A stretch of 41,645 nt of DNA, from assembly GCA_944323325.1 (NCBI GenBank), contig CALUSF010000002.1:1-41645 (forward strand), in the 5' to 3' direction. The notes under the pieces were generated by a model. It was not told the origin of the DNA. It was given only the letters and a program-made list of their open reading frames with translations, and searched no databases. Both the position numbers and the translations under genes were made by a program. Position 1 is the first letter of the stretch; each line of letters opens with the position of its first letter. Positions 8,246 through 16,268 of the stretch are shown piece by piece. The stretch comes from Candidatus Gastranaerophilales bacterium (lineage in GTDB: Bacteria; Cyanobacteriota; Vampirovibrionia; Gastranaerophilales; Gastranaerophilaceae).

Positions 8246-8821
8246 ATGAGAAAGCTTTCGCTTATATTATTTATGTTATTATTTTTTGTGCCGGTTTGTT
8301 TTAGTGATGAATGGGACGATTTTTCCGGAATAGATAGAGCCTGGGACGGTCAGAAATCAATTACTAATAAAGAATTTGAAGAAGCAATAGATGCTTTGCA
8401 GTCAAATCAAAAAAAGAAAGAAGAAAAACAGCGCAAAAAGAAAATAAAAAAGATAAGCGGCGGCGGAACCAGCTTGCACGGCGGGCTTGAACCCACTGCA
8501 GAAATTCCGTCACAAGAAGAGCTGAAAAAAAATGATGAGGGGCTCTTATTAAATGTTCCCGTTAATCTTTTGATTGACGGTAATTCTTTGGAGAAAGGTT
8601 TTTATAATATATTCGGGGAACGTGATAAGGATAATAATATTTATCTGTTATTTTATCAGTCTCAATACTTAAAAGGAAAGGTCAAGGCAAGAGAAACCAG
8701 CGATGACTTTGATGAGGAAACAATAGATTTTGTAAGATTGATTCCGGGAGATAAAAAATTTGTGAAAATAATTTTTGGTTCGTTGGACTTTAATGCATAT
8801 GCTTTTGTAAAATATGAATAA
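8246..8821 (+). CDS. Exported lysine-rich protein of unknown function
   Basis: The 191-residue product starts with a clear Sec signal peptide (MRK, a Leu/Phe/Met core, cleavage near CFSD). The mature part has a very basic, probably helical segment at about 50-70 (a run of KKK and EEK), a glycine-rich turn (SGGGTS), then a beta-rich C-terminal half. It has no catalytic motif that I recognise. It is divergent from the TPR gene, and the secretin operon begins 187 bases downstream, so a role in the envelope machinery is possible. The start codon has no upstream Shine-Dalgarno, yet it exactly precedes the signal peptide, so I consider it correct. Confidence 0.8.
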   Translation: MRKLSLILFMLLFFVPVCFSDEWDDFSGIDRAWDGQKSITNKEFEEAIDALQSNQKKKEEKQRKKKIKKISGGGTSLHGGLEPTAEIPSQEELKKNDEGLLLNVPVNLLIDGNSLEKGFYNIFGERDKDNNIYLLFYQSQYLKGKVKARETSDDFDEETIDFVRLIPGDKKFVKIIFGSLDFNAYAFVKYE

Positions 8822-8832
8822 AAAATTGGGAA

Positions 8833-8860
8833 TTGCATTATCTGGAAATTATGGTATGAT
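8833..8860 (+). promoter_or_regulatory. Candidate promoter of the secretin operon
   Basis: TTGCAT (8833-8838) and TATGAT (8855-8860) are separated by 16 bases, about 150 bases upstream of the GspC-like gene. The long AT-rich leader between has further TATA-like stretches, so the exact start is uncertain. Confidence 0.35.
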
Positions 8861-9008
8861 TATATAAGTATGATAATAAGTATGTACTATATGTACAAAT
8901 ATGAATAGGAAGTAGAGCAGAATAGTATAAACATAGGATTTATAATATTTGCAGATGCTGTATATTAAGTAGTACAAGAAAATTTTAGTTAAAAAGTTTA
9001 GAGTAGAT

Positions 9009-9680
9009 ATGCGCAGTTATATGAAGAAGAAAGAAAAGAGAGTTAGTGTAGTGGACAGTCTGACTGTTGATGAGATTGTTGCTAATACTCTTGGAAGAAA
9101 TCGTAAATTTTCCAAACGGGTATTATTAGGAGCTTGTTTGCTGTGTGTCATGGCTTCTGCTGCTTATGTTGTAACATCGTTCGGTCGGCTTAGTGATAAT
9201 ATACTGCCGGAAGACGGCAGCATGGTGGCTTTGGCATCAACGCCTATAGCGGCGGCTTCAACAAAGAAGGATTTGATTTCTATTCCGACAGGAACGGTAA
9301 ATCCGAATCCGTTTATGCCATATAGAAATATTGGCGATGATACCGTAATTGAGGTTCCTAAATTTGATTTGGTGGAACCGCCTGAAATGGTAAATGAGGC
9401 TTCTGATGCCGCAAGAGTTATGGATACAATTGTATCCGGTATTTTGTATGACAAATATAGTCCGTCGGCAATATTAAATATTGAAGGCAGTGATTATCTT
9501 GTTAAAAAGGGTGATACTGTAAATAATTATAAGGTTATGGATATTGTACAGGACAGTGTTACCGTCAAGCTGGGCAACAATGTATATAAGGCCGGTATTG
9601 GCGAGATTTTAACCGAAGGTACTGTAAATCATAATGAAGTTTCAAATCTAAGTAAAAAATTCGGAGGAGAAAAAAGATGA
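9009..9680 (+). CDS. GspC/PilP-like inner-membrane linker protein
   Basis: This 223-residue protein has a short cytoplasmic basic tail, one transmembrane segment (about 36-58) and a periplasmic region. A PNPF element at about 99-102 is followed by a small beta domain (about 142-200, with SGILYDKYSPSAILNIEG and DYLVKKGDTVNNYKVMDI). This pattern matches the homology region of GspC and PilP, which contacts the secretin N0 domain and connects the inner-membrane platform to the outer-membrane pore. It is the first gene of an operon with secretin, ATPase and platform genes, and its TGA stop overlaps the secretin ATG (ATGA). Having a membrane anchor rather than a lipoprotein signal makes it more GspC-like. 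The start at 9009 has only a weak GAG-type ribosome site. Confidence 0.8.
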   Translation: MRSYMKKKEKRVSVVDSLTVDEIVANTLGRNRKFSKRVLLGACLLCVMASAAYVVTSFGRLSDNILPEDGSMVALASTPIAAASTKKDLISIPTGTVNPNPFMPYRNIGDDTVIEVPKFDLVEPPEMVNEASDAARVMDTIVSGILYDKYSPSAILNIEGSDYLVKKGDTVNNYKVMDIVQDSVTVKLGNNVYKAGIGEILTEGTVNHNEVSNLSKKFGGEKR

Positions 9681-11518
9681 GATGTAATCATATAAAAAGA
9701 TTTTTATCGGCAGCTTTATTGCTGGTGTTTGCGGCACCTTCCGGGATGGTAACAGCGGCAGAGGATGCGGCTGCTCCTTATTATGTAAACGCGATGATGT
9801 TGTCGAGTAACGTAAAGCTTACCGACAAAAATGACAAAGTAACACTGTCTCTTAGAGATTCTGATGTAAAACAAGTCTTAAGAATGTTTGCCGATAAAGC
9901 GGGTATGAACGTAGTATTTCACTCTTCCGTTTCAGGAAAAGTAACGCTCGATTTGGTAGACATGCCTATTAATGATGCTTTTAATTTAGTGCTGCAGGTA
10001 GCGGGATTAAATTATTATACTCAGAATAATACAATGGTGGTTATTGCAAAAGATAATGCGGATAATGCAACATTTTCAAAACAAGAGATGATGGTATTTC
10101 CTGTTAAGTATGTAAATGCTGCTAAAATAGCATCATTTTTAAATAAAAATGTTTTTGGAATGAAAAGGGCGGGGATTTCGAGCGTGGATGCCGCTACGGT
10201 AAACTCTGCTACCAATGAGATTATAGTTTTTGGTATGCCGTCTGATGCGGCAATTGTGCAGAAGGTAATTGAACAATTGGATAGAGAACCTTTGACCAAG
10301 ACTTTTACTGTGAACCACACTACACCTGCGGAAATGGCTGATATGATTTGTAACATGCTATTGCCGTCCCGAGGTTCCGGTACTTCTAAAGATAATTCCA
10401 GCGGTGACACCGGGTTTGCACCGCCAACTCCCGGCATGGGGACGACAGGGGGTGCGGCAGGTATTATCACCGGCGGCGCAGCGTCTTCAACTTCAGGCAC
10501 AGAAATGAAATTAGGCGAGGGCGTTGTTGCTTGCACGGTAACTTCGTCTGCACAAAGCTCTGTTGCGGCGCCTTTTGATGTACAGAATTTGTCAATTTCA
10601 TATTTCCCGCAAAGAGGTACAATAACACTTATGGGCGGTTCTGAAGCTCAAATGAAAATGATTGAAAACTTTATTGCATCTAATGATATTAAGCAGCCTC
10701 AAGCGTATTTAGAAGTTTCTATTGTAGAACTTAACGAAGAAGGCAGCAAAACATTAAGCAACGTTTGGAGTATAAATTCACCAAACTGGTTTGTAAGCTT
10801 TAATGGTTCTTCCGGCGTAAGCGGCGGTCGTTCAAATTCACCGCAATATGTTCCGATTCAGGTCTATGAAAACGGTTCGGATGAAGCTACTACTAAATAT
10901 ATTCCGGCAAGAAGTGCTACATATATCTCTTGGACAATGAATTATTTGGTTGAAAACAGAAAAGCAAGAGTCCTTGCTAATCCTAAGATATTAATTACTA
11001 ACGGTCAGGAATCCGTAATTGACTTAACTCAGGATTACGTAGAAAAAGTAACATCTGAATTCTTATCTACTACTGCCGTTGGTGCGGGTACGACAGGTGC
11101 CGTTCAAAGAACTTATACAATCGGTGAAGACCAGGGTATTAAAGTCGCTTTGACACCTTTCATTTCTCCTGAAGGCTATGTAACGTTGAATGTTAAACCT
11201 GAGTACTCTACTGTTGCAGACCAGGTTACAACCCCGAGCGAAAGCGGTGAAGGTGAAGATTTGCAGGCAACGTTGCTTAGCAGAAGAAACCTTGATTTGA
11301 AAAACGTAAGAATCAAAGACGGGGAAACTCTTGTTATTGGTGGTATGATTCAGGAAGATGATATGAAGATAGTAAGAAAAATCCCTGTATTAGGTGACTT
11401 GCCGATTATCGGTTCAGCTTTCAGATCGACTGTTACTACAAAATCTAAGAGTGAATTGGTTATAATGATTACACCTAAAATAATTAATGATAATGAAGGT
11501 GCTGTTGCGGATATTTAG
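9677..11518 (+). CDS. Secretin of a type II secretion / type IV pilus system
   Basis: The 613-residue product forms the outer-membrane ring pore. It has a signal peptide (about 1-28), an N0/STN-type domain (about 45-122), an N1 domain with NEIIVFG (about 135-205) and a second N domain. That second domain is interrupted by a long Gly/Ser/Thr/Pro-rich insertion (about 235-280). The C-terminal secretin domain (about 335-605) contains VLANPKILITNGQ and the signature IPVLGDLPIIGSAFRS. It ends with LVIMITPKII, as usual for PilQ and GspD. It has no S-domain or lipoprotein cysteine, so pilotin dependence is unclear. A GGAGGAGA ribosome site lies inside the preceding gene's end. Calling it PilQ or GspD is a matter of context; gene order favours GspD-like. 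Confidence 0.93.
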   Translation: MRCNHIKRFLSAALLLVFAAPSGMVTAAEDAAAPYYVNAMMLSSNVKLTDKNDKVTLSLRDSDVKQVLRMFADKAGMNVVFHSSVSGKVTLDLVDMPINDAFNLVLQVAGLNYYTQNNTMVVIAKDNADNATFSKQEMMVFPVKYVNAAKIASFLNKNVFGMKRAGISSVDAATVNSATNEIIVFGMPSDAAIVQKVIEQLDREPLTKTFTVNHTTPAEMADMICNMLLPSRGSGTSKDNSSGDTGFAPPTPGMGTTGGAAGIITGGAASSTSGTEMKLGEGVVACTVTSSAQSSVAAPFDVQNLSISYFPQRGTITLMGGSEAQMKMIENFIASNDIKQPQAYLEVSIVELNEEGSKTLSNVWSINSPNWFVSFNGSSGVSGGRSNSPQYVPIQVYENGSDEATTKYIPARSATYISWTMNYLVENRKARVLANPKILITNGQESVIDLTQDYVEKVTSEFLSTTAVGAGTTGAVQRTYTIGEDQGIKVALTPFISPEGYVTLNVKPEYSTVADQVTTPSESGEGEDLQATLLSRRNLDLKNVRIKDGETLVIGGMIQEDDMKIVRKIPVLGDLPIIGSAFRSTVTTKSKSELVIMITPKIINDNEGAVADI

Positions 11519-11521
11519 TCT

Positions 11522-13561
11522 ATGTCTAATCAACTGGAAAAGTTAAAAAACAGTATAAGAAAAGAATATCTTAAAGACTTTGAATTAAACCTGATGAAAA
11601 CATCAGGTTTTATTCCAGTTGACAAAAAACAGGATAAATTCTATGTAATTTTAAACAGGGCTAATGCGTCATCAAGAGAACAAGTTGAAAAAATAATACG
11701 TGATAAATATCAAGGGTTTGCTCCGCAATTGATTCCGCTTCCGGCCAATGACTTTGATGAGATATTTAATGCCGTTACGCCGGACATAGAGCAAAGTAAC
11801 GAAGACGCTCAAAAAGATGTTCCGGAAGAGCCTACGCCTGAAGAAATGCTTATAAGTATCGGCTGGATTACGCGTGAACAGTTAAATGAATGCACAGAAA
11901 TTGCAAAAGAAAAAGATATTCCGTTAGATGCGGTACTTTTTGATAAAGAATATCTTTCTTATGACAGGCTGGTTTCTTATTTGCAAAAAAAATACGGTTG
12001 TAATGTTGTTTCCAAATCAAATATAAAAGTTGATAAATCTATATTAAAACTGCTTCCGGATGATTTTGTGGAAAAGAAGCAAACCGTTATTATGTCAATG
12101 GAAGGCGATAAGCTTGCTGTTGCAATGGTTAATCCGTTAGACAGATATACTATTCGCGAAATATCTCTATCAACGGGGCGTTCTTTGAATGTATATTGTA
12201 TTCCGTATCATGAGTACGATATGTATCTCAAGGAATACTTTATGCAAAAAAAAAGTGAGCAGGCTGCCAAAGAAACTGAGCGAATAATTCAAAGTATAGA
12301 AGAAGAAACCGCTCAATATAATGCAGAAGAGTCTCTTTGGACTCAGGTTGAAAAAGAGCTTCGTGATGCAAGCGGTAATGTTGCAAAATTTGTATATAAG
12401 ATTATTACTGACGCTATTGATGCCAAGGCGTCTGATATTCATATAGAGCCAAGGTTAGGCTATTATGTTGTAAGAGTTCGCTCTGACGGTATCTTAAAAA
12501 AAGTTTTAGAAATTCCCGGCAGTATTGAACAAGCGGTAATAACCCGTTTTAAAGTTCTTGCAAGGATGAATATTGCGGAACACAGACGGCCGCAGGACGG
12601 TACTTTTTCAATAAAATACAATGACAGAATGTACGACTTTCGTATAAATACATTGCCGGTATCCGGTAAAGAAAAAGTTGTAATTCGTATTTTGGCACCG
12701 GCAGTAAGCTTAAAGGCTGCAGGTGACAAGATGGTAATTGCCGGAGCTTCCGAAGAGGATATTAAAAAGATTCACGATATGGTTCAGTGTCCGAACGGTA
12801 TTATTTTGACCTCCGGTCCTACCGGTTCAGGTAAAACTACTACATTGTATACGATTTTAAAATCTTTAAACAAAGAAGATGTTAATATTACTACAATTGA
12901 GGATCCTATAGAAATTAAACTGGAAGGAATTAACCAGTCTCAGGTTAACCCCAAGGCCGATATTACATTTGCATCCTGTATGAGAGCAATATTAAGACAA
13001 GACCCGGATATTATATTAATCGGTGAAATTCGTGACTTTGAAACTCTGGAGGTTGCTATTTCGGCAGCTCTTACAGGTCACCTTGTGTTGAGCACCGTGC
13101 ACACAAACTCGGCTGCGGCAACGGTTACGCGTTTAATTGAAATGGGGGCAAAAGATTATCTTGTTTCTTCGACTTTAACGGGCGTTATTGCACAAAGACT
13201 TGTGAGAAGACTTTGTGATAAGTGTAAAGAAGGGTATTTCCCCACGGAAGAAGAAGTAAAACACATAACAACGAGCCCTGAGGCTCAACAAAAATTATTA
13301 AAAACAAAGTTATACAAGAAAAAAGGCTGCAGAGAATGCGGTTACTTAGGTTATACCGGACGTTTAGGTATATATGAAATCATGCCGATTACAAGAGAAA
13401 TAAAAAGACTTATTGCTCAAGGTGCGCATGATATTGAAATAGAAGAAGCAGCTGTTGCAGCCGGAATGAAAACCCTTAAATACTCCTGTCTGAATCATAT
13501 TGTGAACGGTATAACAACAACCAGCGAGTTTATAAGGGTATTGGGTTATGCGAGCGATTAA
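11522..13561 (+). CDS. GspE/PilB-family assembly ATPase
   Basis: The 679-residue cytoplasmic hexameric ATPase powers pseudopilus or pilus extension. An N-terminal MshEN/T2SSE_N-like region lies at about 120-240. The catalytic part contains Walker A (GPTGSGKTTT, from residue 432), an Asp-box/Walker B segment (RQDPDIILIGEIRD) and a His-box (TGHLVLSTVHTNSA). The zinc-binding tetracysteine element is C565xxC568 and C603xxC606. Residues 1-120 are an extra acidic, low-similarity extension. All catalytic motifs are intact, so it should be active. The start is three bases after the secretin stop, and the platform gene follows after 21 bases. The zinc tetracysteine is typical of PilB and GspE extension ATPases rather than PilT. 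Confidence 0.95.
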   Translation: MSNQLEKLKNSIRKEYLKDFELNLMKTSGFIPVDKKQDKFYVILNRANASSREQVEKIIRDKYQGFAPQLIPLPANDFDEIFNAVTPDIEQSNEDAQKDVPEEPTPEEMLISIGWITREQLNECTEIAKEKDIPLDAVLFDKEYLSYDRLVSYLQKKYGCNVVSKSNIKVDKSILKLLPDDFVEKKQTVIMSMEGDKLAVAMVNPLDRYTIREISLSTGRSLNVYCIPYHEYDMYLKEYFMQKKSEQAAKETERIIQSIEEETAQYNAEESLWTQVEKELRDASGNVAKFVYKIITDAIDAKASDIHIEPRLGYYVVRVRSDGILKKVLEIPGSIEQAVITRFKVLARMNIAEHRRPQDGTFSIKYNDRMYDFRINTLPVSGKEKVVIRILAPAVSLKAAGDKMVIAGASEEDIKKIHDMVQCPNGIILTSGPTGSGKTTTLYTILKSLNKEDVNITTIEDPIEIKLEGINQSQVNPKADITFASCMRAILRQDPDIILIGEIRDFETLEVAISAALTGHLVLSTVHTNSAAATVTRLIEMGAKDYLVSSTLTGVIAQRLVRRLCDKCKEGYFPTEEEVKHITTSPEAQQKLLKTKLYKKKGCRECGYLGYTGRLGIYEIMPITREIKRLIAQGAHDIEIEEAAVAAGMKTLKYSCLNHIVNGITTTSEFIRVLGYASD

Positions 13562-13582
13562 TAACAGGAAAAAGAGGTTTAT

Positions 13583-14782
13583 ATGCCAATATACACTTAT
13601 ACTGCACTAAAACAAGGAAAAGAAGTCGTAAAGGGCGAAATAACGGCATCTAATTTAAAAGATGCCAAGGATATTATTCGTAAAATGGGGCTTGTTCCTA
13701 CCAATATCAATGAATTTACCGATGCAAAAGCAAAAAAAGCCGCGCGTATAGGCAATTTAAGTTTGAGTGAAAAAATTGATTTTATTTCAACGCTTCAAAT
13801 TTTATTAACATCAGGTATTGCGGCCGTAGAATCATTAATGTTTATGGAACAGGAAGCTGCCAGAGCAAAAATCAGAAATGTTGCTAAAATATTGAAAACA
13901 CAGATTATGGGCGGCTCGACCTTTGCTGATACATTGGCACGTTATCCTCAGGTTTTCGGATATATTTTTATCGGTCTTGTAAAAGCCGGTGAAGAGTCCG
14001 GTGAATTGGAAAAAACTCTTGGTCGTATTAAAGATTTGCTTACCAAACAGGCTAATATTAAGGCCAAAGTTATCGGAACGCTTATGTACCCGATGTTTGT
14101 TGTAGTCTTGGCATTTATAATTACAATTATCATGCTGGTATTTGTATTTCCTGCGTTTAAAGAAATGTTTGAGCAGCAGGAAAAAGCGCTGCCTCTTATT
14201 ACATCAATCATGATAAACGCAGGGGATTATCTGAAGGTATACTGGTATACAATTCCGCTGTTTATAGTAGCATTTATAGCATTTGTGTTTGTTGTAATTA
14301 ACTGGCAGCCGGCAAGAAATATTCTTGATAAATTTGTCTTAAAGGTGCCGTTATTAAATAATTTGATATTATACTCTAATTATTCAAACTTTATGTCAGT
14401 AATGAGCGTTTCTTATGAAGCAGGTATTCCGATTGTTGACTGTTTGCACCTTGCCGTTATTACGTTAACTAACTCTGTATTAAGAAACAAGATGAGTGGG
14501 GCGATAGTCAAAGTACAGCAAGGTTTGCAGGTGTCTCAGGCGTTAAAGTCCACGAAAATTGTTCCAAAGATGCTGCTGTTTATGATTGCAACTGGTGAAC
14601 AATCCGGTCGTTTAGGTGATATGCTTGAAAAGGGTGTTAACTTCTTGGATAAAACTCTGGACGGAGTTATAGATACATTAACTAAGATGATTGAACCTAT
14701 CATGCTTATTGTAATAGGAAGTATCGTACTTGTAATGGCGCTGGCCCTGTACTTACCGCTGTTCCAGTCTTACATGAGCTAG
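13583..14782 (+). CDS. GspF/PilC-family inner-membrane platform protein
   Basis: The 399-residue polytopic protein anchors the assembly ATPase. It begins MPIYTYTALKQGKEVVKGEI, the classic N-terminus of the family. It has two T2SSF domains (about 62-190 and 265-390), each followed by hydrophobic segments: VVVLAFIITIIMLVFVFPAF near 175-195, a helix near 217-235, and MLIVIGSIVLVMALALYLPLF near the end. The family length is normal. The start has an AAAGAGG ribosome site about six bases upstream. It is the last recognisable gene of the operon. No prepilin, prepilin peptidase or GspG-M homologue follows within the window, so those must be encoded elsewhere. Confidence 0.95.
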   Translation: MPIYTYTALKQGKEVVKGEITASNLKDAKDIIRKMGLVPTNINEFTDAKAKKAARIGNLSLSEKIDFISTLQILLTSGIAAVESLMFMEQEAARAKIRNVAKILKTQIMGGSTFADTLARYPQVFGYIFIGLVKAGEESGELEKTLGRIKDLLTKQANIKAKVIGTLMYPMFVVVLAFIITIIMLVFVFPAFKEMFEQQEKALPLITSIMINAGDYLKVYWYTIPLFIVAFIAFVFVVINWQPARNILDKFVLKVPLLNNLILYSNYSNFMSVMSVSYEAGIPIVDCLHLAVITLTNSVLRNKMSGAIVKVQQGLQVSQALKSTKIVPKMLLFMIATGEQSGRLGDMLEKGVNFLDKTLDGVIDTLTKMIEPIMLIVIGSIVLVMALALYLPLFQSYMS

Positions 14783-14795
14783 GAAGGGGCAAAAG

Positions 14796-14884
14796 GTTTA
14801 GAAGTTTAGAAGTTGAGGAGTTTAGAAGAAGTAAAAAAATATATATAATAATACGAGCATATACGAATTAAAATTCTTCTAAAC
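14796..14884. repeat. Tandem 8-mers plus matching inverted repeat
   Basis: Four tandem octamers run from 14796 to 14827: gtttagaa, gtttagaa, gttgagga (two mismatches) and gtttagaa. The last copy plus gaa forms an 11-base arm (14820-14830) whose perfect complement, ttcttctaaac, lies at 14874-14884, across a 43-base AT-rich spacer. The whole element fills the space between the platform gene and the gene at 14919. It may be a regulator-binding array or an mRNA structure near the end of the operon. Confidence 0.6.
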
Positions 14885-14918
14885 TTTGAATACTAAACCA
14901 AATACGGAGAATAAATAA

Positions 14919-15200
14919 ATGGAAAATAACGAAATTTTAGAATTAACAACTTCTTCCTGGCGGGAAAAGGTTTATATAGAGACAGCGGAATATATAATTA
15001 AAGGCTATATATTCATGCCGAAAATCGGAAAGCGAAACAGACTCTTATCGGAAGTTTTGAATACAAATAAGCATTTTATTGCAGTTAAGGATTGTACTAT
15101 GGAATCAAAGCTTACTCCGCAGAAAGAAATTGAATCGTATGGTTTTATACAGGTTAATATTTCTACAATTTTGATTATGAGACCTCTGGAAGATGACTAA
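14919..15200 (+). CDS. Small protein of unknown function
   Basis: This 93-residue soluble protein is predicted to be mostly beta-strand, with the core ETAEYIIKGYIFMPKIGK followed by NTNKHFIAVKDCTM and a C-terminal hydrophobic strand (QVNISTILIM). It has a single cysteine and no signal peptide. The alternation of strands and the RLLSEVLN helix suggest a compact ligand- or RNA-binding fold, but I do not recognise the family. A GGAGA ribosome site precedes the start. Its last eight bases overlap the SDR gene, so the two are translated together and probably belong to one unit. Confidence 0.7.
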   Translation: MENNEILELTTSSWREKVYIETAEYIIKGYIFMPKIGKRNRLLSEVLNTNKHFIAVKDCTMESKLTPQKEIESYGFIQVNISTILIMRPLEDD

Positions 15201-16029
15201 GACTTATGTAATAACGGGTTCTGCGTCCGGTATCGGAAGGGCGCTGCTTGAAAGAATCGCAAATGACAATGTTGTATTTGCAGGTTACCGTAATAAAGAT
15301 AATGAGGATGAACTAAGAGCAATTTCTCCGAATATTTATCCTTTTTATATTGATTACACAAGACCTGAAACTATAAAACTTGCTTCTGAATATTTGTTAT
15401 CAAAATGTACCAAAATTGATACATTAGTGAATATTGCAGGGTGCGTTGTTGCCGGTCCGGTTGAGAAAATCGAAATCAGCGAAATAAAAAGACAATTTGA
15501 TGTCAATGTTTTCGGACATTTGGAATTCTCACAGAATTTACTTTCCGCTATGGATAACGGAAAAATTATTAACATAAGTTCTATGGCAAGTTACGGAATA
15601 TTTCCTTTTATTGCGCCGTATTGCGCTTCTAAACGCTGTTTGGATATGTTTTTTAACCTGCTTTTAATAGAAAATAAAAGAAATATAAAAGTTGTTTCAA
15701 TAAAACCCGGGGTTATTGCGACTCCTTTATGGAAAAAATCTATTGATGAGAATTCAAAATATTTTGATAACTGTAAAGGGTATGAAAAAGAGATGCGTTT
15801 TTTGATATCAAATGCGGAGAAAAACGGGAAAAAGGGGCTTTCTGCCGATAAAGTCGTAGATGTAATCCTAAAAGCAGATCGGGCGAAAAATCCGAAATTA
15901 TCTTATACGGTCGGATGTGATGCTTTTTTAGCCTCTCTTGTTTCTAAATTGCCGCAATCAATAGTTAACGGCCTGGTTAAATACAGTTTGAAAAAACGCA
16001 CCGGCTCTCAGGTTTCCAATGGTATTTAA
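15193..16029 (+). CDS. Short-chain dehydrogenase/reductase
   Basis: The 278-residue classical SDR has TGSASGIG at residues 8-15 for the NAD(P) phosphate-binding turn, an NIAG strand, a serine in the NISSMASYG segment, and the catalytic pair Tyr143 and Lys147 in YCASK. The loop after the first strand carries AGYRN, and Arg/Asn there would allow NADP(H). The substrate is not evident; the family covers many alcohols and ketones. The PGVIATP motif after the active site and a C-terminal extension past about 245 are normal for the extended classical group. Its start overlaps the preceding small gene by eight bases. Confidence 0.92.
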   Translation: MTKTYVITGSASGIGRALLERIANDNVVFAGYRNKDNEDELRAISPNIYPFYIDYTRPETIKLASEYLLSKCTKIDTLVNIAGCVVAGPVEKIEISEIKRQFDVNVFGHLEFSQNLLSAMDNGKIINISSMASYGIFPFIAPYCASKRCLDMFFNLLLIENKRNIKVVSIKPGVIATPLWKKSIDENSKYFDNCKGYEKEMRFLISNAEKNGKKGLSADKVVDVILKADRAKNPKLSYTVGCDAFLASLVSKLPQSIVNGLVKYSLKKRTGSQVSNGI

Positions 16030-16106
16030 TTCTGTTAAAAATTTGGTGTTTTGTTTTCGGAATAAAATATAAAGATTTTATTAAGCTTTTTATTATCAGA
16101 CGATAT

Positions 16107-16127
16107 CTAGTGTAACAATTACACTAG
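16107..16127. promoter_or_regulatory. Perfect 9-bp palindrome upstream of adhE
   Basis: The arms ctagtgtaa and ttacactag flank a three-base caa spacer. It sits about 140 bases upstream of the adhE start and about 80 bases upstream of the best promoter. The symmetry fits a dimeric regulator. A fermentative alcohol dehydrogenase is often controlled by a redox regulator such as Rex, but the published Rex consensus uses a four-base spacer and TTGTGA-type arms, so identity is open. Confidence 0.6.
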
Positions 16128-16203
16128 CTAAATTGTTTTAGTGGCTTGATTTTTAGACTAATGTATATAAACTTTATTCCTAAAATCCCCCTCTATCCTT
16201 TTA

Positions 16204-16232
16204 TTGACAATGTTTTTAATTTGTGTTGCAAT
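16204..16232 (+). promoter_or_regulatory. Candidate adhE promoter
   Basis: A perfect TTGACA at 16204-16209 is followed, after 17 bases, by TGCAAT (16227-16232), a 4-of-6 match to the -10 consensus. The leader to the AAAAAAGGAG ribosome site at 16251-16260 is short. Confidence 0.45.
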
Positions 16233-16268
16233 ATTGGTATAGCCGTACACAAAAAAGGAGATTTCAGT

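Noticed and set aside
16107-16127. Rex operator
   Set aside because: The spacer is three bases and the arm sequence differs from the TTGTGA-type consensus; kept only as an unidentified operator.
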